Shown here piece by piece: positions 24,426 through 32,991 of a stretch of DNA of 59,619 nt. Each line of letters opens with the position of its first letter. The stretch's first letter is position 1. Made by a program: the position numbers and the translations under genes. This DNA comes from Paenibacillus qinlingensis (GTDB taxonomy: Bacteria > Bacillota > Bacilli > Paenibacillales > NBRC-103111). The notes beneath the pieces are model-generated. The model was not told the DNA's origin and searched no databases. It saw nothing but the letters and a program-made list of their open reading frames with translations. Location: positions 1-59,619 of the forward strand of contig NZ_JABMKY010000039.1 of NCBI RefSeq assembly GCF_013204845.1, written 5' to 3'.

Positions 24426-25616
24426 TTACTTTTGAATTGTAGCAACCGCGCCCGCACCAACTGTACGTCCGCCTTCACGAATCGCGAAGCGTGTTCCTTC
24501 TTCGATTGCGATTGGGTTGATTAGTTCTACAGTAACTGTGATGTTATCACCTGGCATAACCATCTCAGTACCTTCTGGAAGGGAGATGATACCCGTTACA
24601 TCAGTTGTACGGAAGTAGAACTGTGGACGGTAACCAGTGAAGAAAGGCTTATGACGGCCACCCTCTTCTTTAGTTAGAACGTAGATTTGTGCTGTGAAGT
24701 TCGTGTGTGGTTTAACTGAACCCGGTTTCGCAAGAACTTGTCCACGCTCGATATCTTTACGATCAACACCACGAAGCAATGCTCCAATGTTGTCACCAGC
24801 TTGAGCGGAATCAAGCAATTTACGGAACATCTCTACACCAGTTACGATGCATTTACGAGTTTCTTCAGCGATACCAACGATTTCAACTTCTTCTTGTACT
24901 TTAACAGTACCACGCTCAACACGACCAGTTGCAACTGTTCCACGACCAGTGATTGAGAATACATCCTCAACTGGCATAAGGAAAGGTTTGTCTGTTTGAC
25001 GTTCAGGAGTTGGGATGTAAGTATCAACTTGCTCGAACAACTCGATGATTTTGTCAGCCCAAGGACCATCTGGGTTTTGAAGAGCTTCACGAGCTGCTCC
25101 ACGGATGATTGGAGTATCATCGCCTGGGAACTCATATTCGTTAAGAAGGTCGCGAACTTCCATCTCAACCAATTCAAGCAACTCTTCGTCTTCAACCATG
25201 TCACATTTGTTAAGGAATACCACGATGTATGGTACGCCTACTTGACGGGAAAGAAGAATGTGCTCACGCGTTTGTGGCATAGGGCCATCAGCTGCGGAAA
25301 CAACTAGGATAGCGCCGTCCATTTGAGCAGCACCAGTGATCATGTTTTTAACATAGTCAGCATGTCCTGGGCAGTCTACGTGTGCGTAGTGACGGTTAGG
25401 AGTTTCGTACTCAACGTGAGCTGTGGAGATTGTGATACCGCGCTCGCGCTCTTCTGGTGCTTTATCGATTTGGTCGAATGCTACTGCAGCTCCACCGTAT
25501 CTTTTGGACAATACTGTTGTGATAGCAGCTGTCAAAGTTGTTTTACCATGATCGACGTGACCAATAGTTCCGATGTTAACATGCGGTTTGTTACGTTCAA
25601 ATTTAGCCTTTGCCAT
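24426..25616 (-). CDS. tuf: Elongation factor Tu
   Basis: A 396-residue GTPase that brings aminoacyl-tRNA to the ribosome. G1 is GHVDHGKT (19-26), the switch II motif is DCPGHADYVKNM and G4 is NKCD. Domains 2 and 3 follow, ending EGGRTVGAGAVATIQK. Length is normal. It is the last gene of ybxF-rpsL-rpsG-fusA-tuf, 39 bp after fusA. Confidence 0.98.
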   Translation of the reverse strand: MAKAKFERNKPHVNIGTIGHVDHGKTTLTAAITTVLSKRYGGAAVAFDQIDKAPEERERGITISTAHVEYETPNRHYAHVDCPGHADYVKNMITGAAQMDGAILVVSAADGPMPQTREHILLSRQVGVPYIVVFLNKCDMVEDEELLELVEMEVRDLLNEYEFPGDDTPIIRGAAREALQNPDGPWADKIIELFEQVDTYIPTPERQTDKPFLMPVEDVFSITGRGTVATGRVERGTVKVQEEVEIVGIAEETRKCIVTGVEMFRKLLDSAQAGDNIGALLRGVDRKDIERGQVLAKPGSVKPHTNFTAQIYVLTKEEGGRHKPFFTGYRPQFYFRTTDVTGIISLPEGTEMVMPGDNITVTVELINPIAIEEGTRFAIREGGRTVGAGAVATIQK

Positions 25617-25655
25617 TTTAAACGATTCCTCCTTAGAGTAACTAGTATTTTTATA

Positions 25656-27731
25656 TTAAGCGCCTTTGCCTTTTGCAATAATTTCTTCTGCAATGGACTT
25701 AGGTACTTCTTCATAATGTGAAAGTTCCATGGAGTATACGCCACGGCCTTGAGTTCTTGAACGAAGTGTTGTGGAATATCCAAACATTTCGGACAAAGGC
25801 ACCTTAGCACGAATAACTTGCGCTCCATGACGGCTATCCATACCTTCAATACGTCCACGACGGGAGTTAAGGTCACCCATAACATCGCCCATGTACTCTT
25901 CTGGTACAGTAACTTCAACCTTCATGATTGGCTCAAGAAGAACCGGTTTACATTTTTCTTTCGCTGCTTTAAGCGCCATGGAACCCGCGATTTTGAACGC
26001 CATTTCATTGGAGTCAACATCATGGTAAGATCCATCAACTACTGTAGCTTTGATATCCACAAGTGGGAATCCTGCGATTACACCGTTCTTCATGGACTCT
26101 TCGATACCAGCTTGAATAGGTGCGATATATTCTCTAGGAATAGATCCGCCCACAACTTTGTTTTCGAAGATGAAACCTGTACCAGCTTCTTGTGGTTCGA
26201 ACTCAACCCAACAATGTCCGTATTGACCACGACCACCGGATTGACGAACGAATTTACCTTCAACTTTAGCTGCTGCACGGAATGTTTCGCGATAAGCAAC
26301 TTGTGGTTTACCTACATTGGTTTCAACTTTGAACTCACGAAGCATACGGTCAACTAGTATTTCAAGGTGAAGCTCACCCATACCCGCGATGATCGTTTGT
26401 CCTGTTTCTTCGTCTGTAGAAGCACGGAAAGTAGGATCTTCTTCAGCAAGTTTTTGCAATGCGATACCCATTTTATCTTGATCGGCTTTCGTCTTCGGTT
26501 CAACAGCAAGCTGGATAACCGGTTCAGGGAAGACCATTCTCTCAAGAATAACTGGGTTTTTCTCATCACAAAGTGTATCACCAGTCGTTGTATCTTTCAA
26601 TCCAACAGCTGCGGCAATATCACCAGAGTATACAATGCTGATCTCTTGACGGCTGTTCGCATGCATTTGCAGGATACGACCAACGCGCTCACGTTTTCCT
26701 TTTGTCGCGTTAGAGACATAAGAACCGGAGTTCAAGGTACCAGAGTAAACACGGAAGAACGTAAGACGACCAACGAAAGGATCTGTCATGATTTTGAATG
26801 CAAGCGCTGAGAAAGGTTGATCATCAGCAGACTTACGAACCACTTCAGTACCATCGTCAAGCACACCTTTGATATCAGGTACATCAAGTGGTGATGGCAG
26901 GTAATTAATTACCGCATCCAACATCAATTGAACACCTTTGTTTCTGTAAGAAGACCCTACGATAACTGGGAAGATTTTAACATCACAGACACCTTTACGT
27001 AGAGCTGCTTTGATCTCATCAACAGAGATTTCTTCGCCCTCGAGGTATTTCATTGTAAGCTCTTCATCAAGTTCAGCAACTTTCTCGATTAATTCCAAAC
27101 GAAGCTCAGCAACTTGATCTTTGAACTCAGCAGGGATTTCGACTTTCTCGATATCCTTACCAAGATCATCTTTGTACATATAAGCAACTTCTTCTACCAA
27201 GTCGATGATGCCTTTAAAATCATTCTCAGCACCGATAGGAAGTTGAATAGCTACTGCATTTGCACCTAGTTTTAAACGCATGGATTCAACAACTTGCAGG
27301 AAGTCTGCACCGATGATATCCATTTTGTTTACATAAGCAATCCGTGGAACGTTGTATTTATCAGCTTGTCTCCAAACTGTTTCCGATTGAGGTTCAACGC
27401 CCTCTTTCGCACTAAATACACCAACTGCTCCATCTAACACACGAAGGGAACGCTCTACCTCAACGGTAAAGTCAACGTGCCCTGGGGTATCAATAATATT
27501 GATGCGGTGACCTTCCCATTGCGCAGTTGTAGCGGCGGAAGTAATCGTGATTCCGCGCTCTTGCTCCTGCTCCATCCAGTCCATCGTTGCTGCACCTTCA
27601 TGCACTTCCCCGATTTTGTGAACTTTACCAGTGTAGTACAAGATACGCTCTGTTGTTGTCGTTTTACCAGCATCGATATGAGCCATGATCCCGATATTAC
27701 GTGTGTTTTTTAAGGAGAACTCTCTAGCCAT
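25656..27731 (-). CDS. fusA: Elongation factor G
   Basis: A 691-residue five-domain translocase. G1 is AHIDAGKTT (17-25), switch II is DTPGHVDFT and G4 is NKMD. The C-terminal domains carry the GQYGH block and the motif SELFGYSTTLRS-like SEMFGYSTTLRSRTQGRG. It drives translocation and, with RRF, ribosome recycling. It follows rpsG by 39 bp, the usual str-operon order. Confidence 0.98.
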   Translation of the reverse strand: MAREFSLKNTRNIGIMAHIDAGKTTTTERILYYTGKVHKIGEVHEGAATMDWMEQEQERGITITSAATTAQWEGHRINIIDTPGHVDFTVEVERSLRVLDGAVGVFSAKEGVEPQSETVWRQADKYNVPRIAYVNKMDIIGADFLQVVESMRLKLGANAVAIQLPIGAENDFKGIIDLVEEVAYMYKDDLGKDIEKVEIPAEFKDQVAELRLELIEKVAELDEELTMKYLEGEEISVDEIKAALRKGVCDVKIFPVIVGSSYRNKGVQLMLDAVINYLPSPLDVPDIKGVLDDGTEVVRKSADDQPFSALAFKIMTDPFVGRLTFFRVYSGTLNSGSYVSNATKGKRERVGRILQMHANSRQEISIVYSGDIAAAVGLKDTTTGDTLCDEKNPVILERMVFPEPVIQLAVEPKTKADQDKMGIALQKLAEEDPTFRASTDEETGQTIIAGMGELHLEILVDRMLREFKVETNVGKPQVAYRETFRAAAKVEGKFVRQSGGRGQYGHCWVEFEPQEAGTGFIFENKVVGGSIPREYIAPIQAGIEESMKNGVIAGFPLVDIKATVVDGSYHDVDSNEMAFKIAGSMALKAAKEKCKPVLLEPIMKVEVTVPEEYMGDVMGDLNSRRGRIEGMDSRHGAQVIRAKVPLSEMFGYSTTLRSRTQGRGVYSMELSHYEEVPKSIAEEIIAKGKGA

Positions 27732-27770
27732 AGGTCGTTATGTCTCCTTTCTGTTAATTATATTAGAATT

Positions 27771-28241
27771 CTACCAACGGTAGTGAGCGAAAGCTTTGTT
27801 AGCTTCAGCCATTTTGTGTGTATCTTCACGTTTCTTAACTGAAGACCCTGTGCTATTGCTAGCATCGATAATTTCATAAGCCAATCTTTCTTCCATCGTC
27901 TTCTCACCGCGAAGACGGGAATAGTTAACCAACCAACGCAAACCTAATGTCGAACGACGGTCAGGTCTAACTTCGATAGGCACTTGATAGTTTGCTCCAC
28001 CAACACGGCGAGCTTTAACTTCTAGTACTGGCATAATGTTTTTGATAGCAGCTTCAAACACTTCCATCGGCTCTTTACCTGTACGATCTTTCACGAGGTT
28101 AAAAGCGTTGTATAGAATCGTTTGTGCTACCCCTCTTTTTCCATCAACCATAATACGGTTGATAAGACGAGTAACTAGTTTGCTATTATAAATAGGATCT
28201 GGCAATACGTCTCTGCGAGTAACTGGACCTTTACGAGGCAT
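27771..28241 (-). CDS. rpsG: 30S ribosomal protein S7
   Basis: A 156-residue protein that nucleates the 30S head. It begins MPRKGPVTRRDVLPDPIYNS and ends AEANKAFAHYRW, both typical. In E. coli S7 represses the str operon from the rpsL-rpsG gap; the gap here is only 44 bp. Length is normal. Confidence 0.98.
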   Translation of the reverse strand: MPRKGPVTRRDVLPDPIYNSKLVTRLINRIMVDGKRGVAQTILYNAFNLVKDRTGKEPMEVFEAAIKNIMPVLEVKARRVGGANYQVPIEVRPDRRSTLGLRWLVNYSRLRGEKTMEERLAYEIIDASNSTGSSVKKREDTHKMAEANKAFAHYRW

Positions 28242-28285
28242 AGTTATCCCCCTTTCTTATAAGAATCATCCCTGATTATTATCTC

Positions 28286-28705
28286 TTATTTTTTAACTTT
28301 CGGACGTTTCGTACCGTATTTGGAACGGGATTGCTTACGGTTGTTAACACCGGAAGTATCTAGAGCTCCACGAACGATGTGATAACGTACCCCTGGAAGA
28401 TCTTTAATTCTACCACCACGGATCAATACAACACTGTGTTCTTGCAGGTTGTGACCGATACCTGGGATATAAGCTGTCACCTCTACGCGGTTCGTTAAAC
28501 GAACACGTGCGTATTTACGAAGTGCGGAGTTAGGCTTCTTAGGAGTCATAGTACCTACACGCGTGCAGACACCACGTTTTTGAGGAGCGCTCAAATCCGT
28601 TGCTTCTCTTTTCAAAGCGTTAAAACCTTTTTGTAAAGCTGGTGATTTGGACTTATCCACCTTCGCTTGACGACCTTTACGTACTAGTTGGTTAATTGTT
28701 GGCAT
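28286..28705 (-). CDS. rpsL: 30S ribosomal protein S12
   Basis: A 139-residue decoding-centre protein. The two loops where streptomycin-resistance changes occur look wild type: TPKKPNSALRKYARVRL and GGRIKDLPGVRYH. It begins MPTINQLVRKGR. GGAGG precedes the ATG, directly after the 3' arm of an inverted repeat at 28726-28805. Confidence 0.98.
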   Translation of the reverse strand: MPTINQLVRKGRQAKVDKSKSPALQKGFNALKREATDLSAPQKRGVCTRVGTMTPKKPNSALRKYARVRLTNRVEVTAYIPGIGHNLQEHSVVLIRGGRIKDLPGVRYHIVRGALDTSGVNNRKQSRSKYGTKRPKVKK

Positions 28706-28725
28706 ATCGCCACCTCCTCCCTACA

Positions 28726-28805
28726 TTCATAACATGATGTGCTTCTTGCAAGCCCACAGATCCAGGCGAGTCATAAATGAGCAAAGAGAAAGTCTTTGTT
28801 ATGAA
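28726..28805 (-). promoter_or_regulatory. Inverted repeat in the ybxF-rpsL gap, possible rpsL leader structure
   Basis: TTCATAACA (28726-28734) and TGTTATGAA (28797-28805) are perfect 9-base complements about 62 bases apart. On the transcript the closing arm ends a few bases before the rpsL ribosome-binding site. Inside lie CAAAGA/TCTTTG (28782-28798) and a GCTT/AAGC hairpin. No T-run follows, so it is not a terminator. A translational control role is inferred only. Confidence 0.4.
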
Positions 28806-28867
28806 GAGCTGTCAAAGTCACAAAAACTTATGTAAGCTTCTCCCACTAACAAAAACACCTTTAGCAC

Positions 28868-29119
28868 TTATTCATTTACAACAGCTGCTACCGCAGCTCC
28901 AACTTCAATTCCACATGCTTTACCTAGCATCTTCATAGAATCTACGTAGGTTACAGGCACACCCATCTGCGAACAGAGAGCTACCAGATTTATCGTCAAT
29001 CGCGGATCTGCATCTTTAGAAACAAAAACTTCTATCGCCTTACCTTGCTCGACTGTTTTTGTAACCTTCTTCGTGCCTACACATCTATTCTTCGCCTGTT
29101 TGACTATTTCATAAGACAT
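28868..29119 (-). CDS. ybxF: L7Ae-family ribosomal protein (YbxF-like)
   Basis: An 83-residue protein of the L7Ae/L30e fold, which binds kink-turns in RNA. The family pattern (GTKKVTKTVEQGKAIEVFVS, the acidic turn KDADP, and GKACGIEVGAAVAAV) is visible. In B. subtilis YbxF (RplGB) binds kink-turns and associates with ribosomes in growing cells. It is the first gene after its own promoter and leads the str operon, as in B. subtilis. Confidence 0.92.
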   Translation of the reverse strand: MSYEIVKQAKNRCVGTKKVTKTVEQGKAIEVFVSKDADPRLTINLVALCSQMGVPVTYVDSMKMLGKACGIEVGAAVAAVVNE

Positions 29120-29171
29120 TAGGCACCCCCTTCAAAGAAAGGAAAGAATATCGACTTAGGCACACTTCGAT

Positions 29172-29200
29172 ATATTATCATTTTGAATGGGTAGTGTCAA
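29172..29200 (-). promoter_or_regulatory. Sigma-A promoter of ybxF-rpsL-rpsG-fusA-tuf
   Basis: The minus strand has a perfect TTGACA (29195-29200), a 17-base spacer and TAATAT (29172-29177). It lies between the rpoC terminator and ybxF. Confidence 0.78.
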
Positions 29201-29246
29201 GGGTTAGTTCAAGTATTTCTATTAAGCAGACGAGCTTTTCATTAAA

Positions 29247-29290
29247 TAAAAAAGAGATAGCACACCCCTAATCAAGTGGCTACCTCTTTC
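29247..29290 (-). terminator. Terminator of rpoB-rpoC
   Basis: On the minus strand AAAGAGGTAGCCAC pairs imperfectly with GTGTGCTATCTCTTT, with small bulges, followed by a T6 run. It begins 12 bp after the rpoC stop. Confidence 0.78.
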
Positions 29291-29301
29291 TCTATATTTA
29301 A

Positions 29302-32300
29302 TTAATCAACAGCTACTGTTTCTTTTTCCAAATCTTCATCTAGAACGATAACCTCATTCGGGTTCGTGATTCGAATGTTACGGTATCTCGGCATACCTGT
29401 TCCTGCAGGAATCAGTTTACCGATGATAACATTCTCTTTCAAACCTAACAATTGGTCGACTTTCCCCTTAATTGCTGCATCCGTCAAGACACGTGTAGTC
29501 TCTTGGAAAGAAGCCGCAGATAAGAAGGAATCCGTTTCAAGGGAAGCTTTGGTGATACCGAGCAAGATTGGACGAGCAACCGCAGGCTCTGTGCCAGCGA
29601 ACAAAGCAACTTTATTAGCTGCTTCATACTCATGAATATCAACAAATGAACCAGGTAGAAGCGTTGTATCACCCGCGTCAACGATGCGGATTTTACGTAA
29701 CATTTGACGAACCATAACTTCAATATGTTTATCGTTAATTTCTACCCCTTGGTTACGATATACACGTTGTACTTCTTGAAGAATATAGTTCTGAACGCCG
29801 CGAATACCTTTGATGCGAAGCATTTCTTTCGGATCGATAGATCCGTCTGTCAGCTCATCACCAGCTTCAACTTGTTGATTCAACGAAACACGTACACGAG
29901 ATCCGTAAGGAACTGCATATACTTTGGATTCCGCTTCACCTTGAACTTCAATTTCACGACGATCCTTAGCTTCACGAATCTCCTTAACGACACCGTCGAT
30001 TTCGGAAATGATCGCTTGACCTTTCGGGTTACGTGCTTCGAAGAGCTCTTGAATACGCGGTAAACCTTGTGTAATATCGTCTCCGGCAACACCACCGGTA
30101 TGGAACGTACGCATCGTCAACTGTGTTCCTGGCTCACCGATGGATTGCGCGGCAATAATACCAACTGCCTCACCAACCTCAACGAATTGACCAGTAGCCA
30201 AGTTACGACCATAACATTTCTTACAAACACCATGATTGGTGCGGCAGCTAAGTACAGAACGAATTTGAAGTTTCTCGATACCTGCTTCAATAATACGATC
30301 CGCAATACCAGATTCGATAAGCTCATTACGTTGTACGATCACTTCACCTGTTTGTGGATGACGAAGCGTTTCATATGCGTAGCGCCCTTCAATACGATCG
30401 TAAAGATCCTCAATAACCTCTTTACCGTCTTGAATTTTGCTAACCATAAAGCCTTTATCAGTTCCACAATCATCTTCACGAACGATAACATCTTGTGCTA
30501 CGTCAACGAGACGACGAGTCAAGTAACCGGAATCCGCTGTACGAAGTGCTGTATCGGCAAGACCTTTACGCGCTCCGTGCGTGGAAATAAAGTATTCTAA
30601 GATTGTCAGACCTTCACGGAAGTTCGATTTAATCGGCAACTCCATAATTTTACCGGATGGATTCGCCATCAAACCACGCATACCGCCAAGCTGAGTAATC
30701 TGTGATTTGTTACCCCGTGCCTTGGATTCAACCATCATGGAAATAGAGTTGTATTTATCTAGGGATTTCATCAAAATCTCAGTGATTTCATCCTTCGCTT
30801 TACTCCAGATCGCAATAACGCGGTCGTAACGCTCTTCATCCGTAATCAAACCACGACGGTATTGGTTTGTAACTACGCGTACTTTCTCTTCACATTCTTT
30901 AAGAATGGCTACTTTTTCAGTAGGAACGACAACGTCAGAAACGGCTACAGTAATACCAGCTTTCGTTGAATACGTGAATCCAAGCTCTTTAATTTTATCA
31001 AGAATCATCGATGTTTGCGTAGTGTGGTACTTACGGAAACACTCGGCAATAATTGAACCTAAATACTCTTTACCTACCGCTTTGTTCTCATCACGTTCCA
31101 ACATGATAGCTCTTAGATCTGCACCTTTTTCAAATACGAAGTGAGCATCTGGAATACCATTCAAAAGGTTCGTTTTGGTCGGCTCATTGATGAACGGGAA
31201 ATCAGCTGGATAGATTTCGTTCATAATGATTTTACCGATTGTAGTGATCAACATAGCGTTTTGTTGCTTCTCTGTGAAACTTGTTTTGTTCAATGCTCTA
31301 GCAGGGATCGCAACACGAGCGTGTAGTGCCATTTTGCCCGATTGGTAGGAAGAAACTGCTTCATGAACGGTTCTAATGATAGAACCAGCACCTTTAGCGA
31401 ATTTGTTATCCGTTGTTAAGTAGAAACTTCCCAGAACCATATCCTGTGAAGGTGTAACAACCGGCTTACCATCTTTCGGATTCAAAATATTACCCGATGC
31501 TAACATCAGCAAACGAGCTTCAGCTTGTGCTTCTGAGGACAATGGAACGTGAACGGCCATTTGGTCACCGTCGAAGTCAGCGTTGTAAGCTGTACAAACA
31601 AGCGGGTGAAGTTTAATAGCGCGGCCTTCAACCAGAATCGGTTCAAAAGCTTGAATACCCAATCTATGCAACGTAGGTGCACGGTTCAGAAGAACCGGGT
31701 GCTCCTTAATGACTTCTTCAAGAACATCCCAAACATCAGGACTTACGCGCTCAACTTTACGTTTCGCACTCTTGATGTTATGAGCCAAACCTTTATTTAC
31801 AAGCTCTTTCATAACGAAAGGCTTGAACAATTCAAGTGCCATTTCCTTCGGAAGACCACATTGGTACATCTTCAGGTTAGGTCCTACTACGATAACGGAA
31901 CGACCAGAGTAGTCAACACGTTTACCGAGCAAGTTTTGACGGAAACGACCTTGTTTACCTTTCAGCATATGGCTGAGGGATTTCAAAGGACGGTTACCCG
32001 GACCTGTTACCGGACGGCCGCGACGACCGTTATCGATCAATGCATCAACCGCTTCTTGAAGCATCCGTTTCTCATTTTGAACAATGATATCCGGTGCCCC
32101 TAGGTCGAGCAATCTTTTCAAACGATTGTTACGGTTAATAACACGGCGATAGAGATCATTCAAATCGGATGTCGCAAAACGACCGCCGTCAAGCTGTACC
32201 ATCGGACGAAGCTCTGGAGGGATTACTGGAAGTACATCCAATACCATCCAACCAGGCAAGTTTTTGGAGTTACGGAATGCTTCCATAACTTCCAAACGCT

Positions 32301-32919
32301 TAATCGCACGGTTACGACGTTGACCTTGTGCAGTTTTGAGCTCTTCTTTGAGTGTATCTACTTCACGCTCGATATCGATATCGATAAGAAGCTTTTTGAC
32401 AGCTTCTGCACCCATGCCTGCTTGGAAAGCATAGCCGTACTTCTCGCGATAGCTACGGTATTCTTTTTCAGACAAGAGTTGCTTCTTCTCAAGTGGTGTA
32501 TCACCTGGATCCGTTACTACGTAGGATGCGAAGTAGATAATCTCTTCCAAAGATCTTGGAGACATATCCAGCGCAAGACCCATACGGCTAGGAATCCCTT
32601 TGAAGTACCAAATGTGTGAAACAGGAGCAGCAAGTTCAATGTGCCCCATGCGTTCACGACGTACTTTTTGACGGGTTACTTCAACGCCACAACGGTCACA
32701 AACAACGCCTTTATAGCGAACGCGTTTGTACTTACCGCAATGACATTCCCAATCTTTCGTAGGTCCGAAGATCTTTTCACAGAAAAGACCTTCTTTCTCA
32801 GGTTTTAAGGTTCTGTAGTTAATCGTTTCCGGCTTCTTTACTTCCCCACGGGACCAAGAGCGAATTTTATCGGGTGATGCCAAGCCGATTTTCATAAACT
32901 CGAAGTTGTTAACGTCCAT
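29302..32919 (-). CDS. rpoC: RNA polymerase subunit beta-prime
   Basis: A 1205-residue subunit. The N-terminal zinc ribbon (CHCGKYKRVRYKGVVCDRC), the catalytic loop NADFDGD that holds the Mg ions, and the second zinc site (CGTDKG...CKKC) are intact. Length is close to that of B. subtilis; no large lineage insert is seen. I start at the ATG at 32919 (MDVNNFEFMKIG), with GGAGG eleven bases upstream; a TTG one codon earlier is slightly better spaced and is possible. It follows rpoB after 72 bp. Confidence 0.98.
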   Translation of the reverse strand: MDVNNFEFMKIGLASPDKIRSWSRGEVKKPETINYRTLKPEKEGLFCEKIFGPTKDWECHCGKYKRVRYKGVVCDRCGVEVTRQKVRRERMGHIELAAPVSHIWYFKGIPSRMGLALDMSPRSLEEIIYFASYVVTDPGDTPLEKKQLLSEKEYRSYREKYGYAFQAGMGAEAVKKLLIDIDIEREVDTLKEELKTAQGQRRNRAIKRLEVMEAFRNSKNLPGWMVLDVLPVIPPELRPMVQLDGGRFATSDLNDLYRRVINRNNRLKRLLDLGAPDIIVQNEKRMLQEAVDALIDNGRRGRPVTGPGNRPLKSLSHMLKGKQGRFRQNLLGKRVDYSGRSVIVVGPNLKMYQCGLPKEMALELFKPFVMKELVNKGLAHNIKSAKRKVERVSPDVWDVLEEVIKEHPVLLNRAPTLHRLGIQAFEPILVEGRAIKLHPLVCTAYNADFDGDQMAVHVPLSSEAQAEARLLMLASGNILNPKDGKPVVTPSQDMVLGSFYLTTDNKFAKGAGSIIRTVHEAVSSYQSGKMALHARVAIPARALNKTSFTEKQQNAMLITTIGKIIMNEIYPADFPFINEPTKTNLLNGIPDAHFVFEKGADLRAIMLERDENKAVGKEYLGSIIAECFRKYHTTQTSMILDKIKELGFTYSTKAGITVAVSDVVVPTEKVAILKECEEKVRVVTNQYRRGLITDEERYDRVIAIWSKAKDEITEILMKSLDKYNSISMMVESKARGNKSQITQLGGMRGLMANPSGKIMELPIKSNFREGLTILEYFISTHGARKGLADTALRTADSGYLTRRLVDVAQDVIVREDDCGTDKGFMVSKIQDGKEVIEDLYDRIEGRYAYETLRHPQTGEVIVQRNELIESGIADRIIEAGIEKLQIRSVLSCRTNHGVCKKCYGRNLATGQFVEVGEAVGIIAAQSIGEPGTQLTMRTFHTGGVAGDDITQGLPRIQELFEARNPKGQAIISEIDGVVKEIREAKDRREIEVQGEAESKVYAVPYGSRVRVSLNQQVEAGDELTDGSIDPKEMLRIKGIRGVQNYILQEVQRVYRNQGVEINDKHIEVMVRQMLRKIRIVDAGDTTLLPGSFVDIHEYEAANKVALFAGTEPAVARPILLGITKASLETDSFLSAASFQETTRVLTDAAIKGKVDQLLGLKENVIIGKLIPAGTGMPRYRNIRITNPNEVIVLDEDLEKETVAVD

Positions 32920-32991
32920 CAAGGAGCAACCCTCCTTTAAGAAATTTAAACCCACTTTACAGTGAATCGTTCTCGTTCTAAAGCTATGTTA

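Noticed and set aside
25818..26357. Long plus-strand open frame of 179 codons opposite fusA
   Set aside because: It lies wholly inside fusA on the other strand, has no ribosome-binding site, and its Cys/Phe/Ser-rich product is typical of an antisense shadow of a highly biased gene. The same holds for frames opposite rpoC (30067-30600 and 31549-32103).
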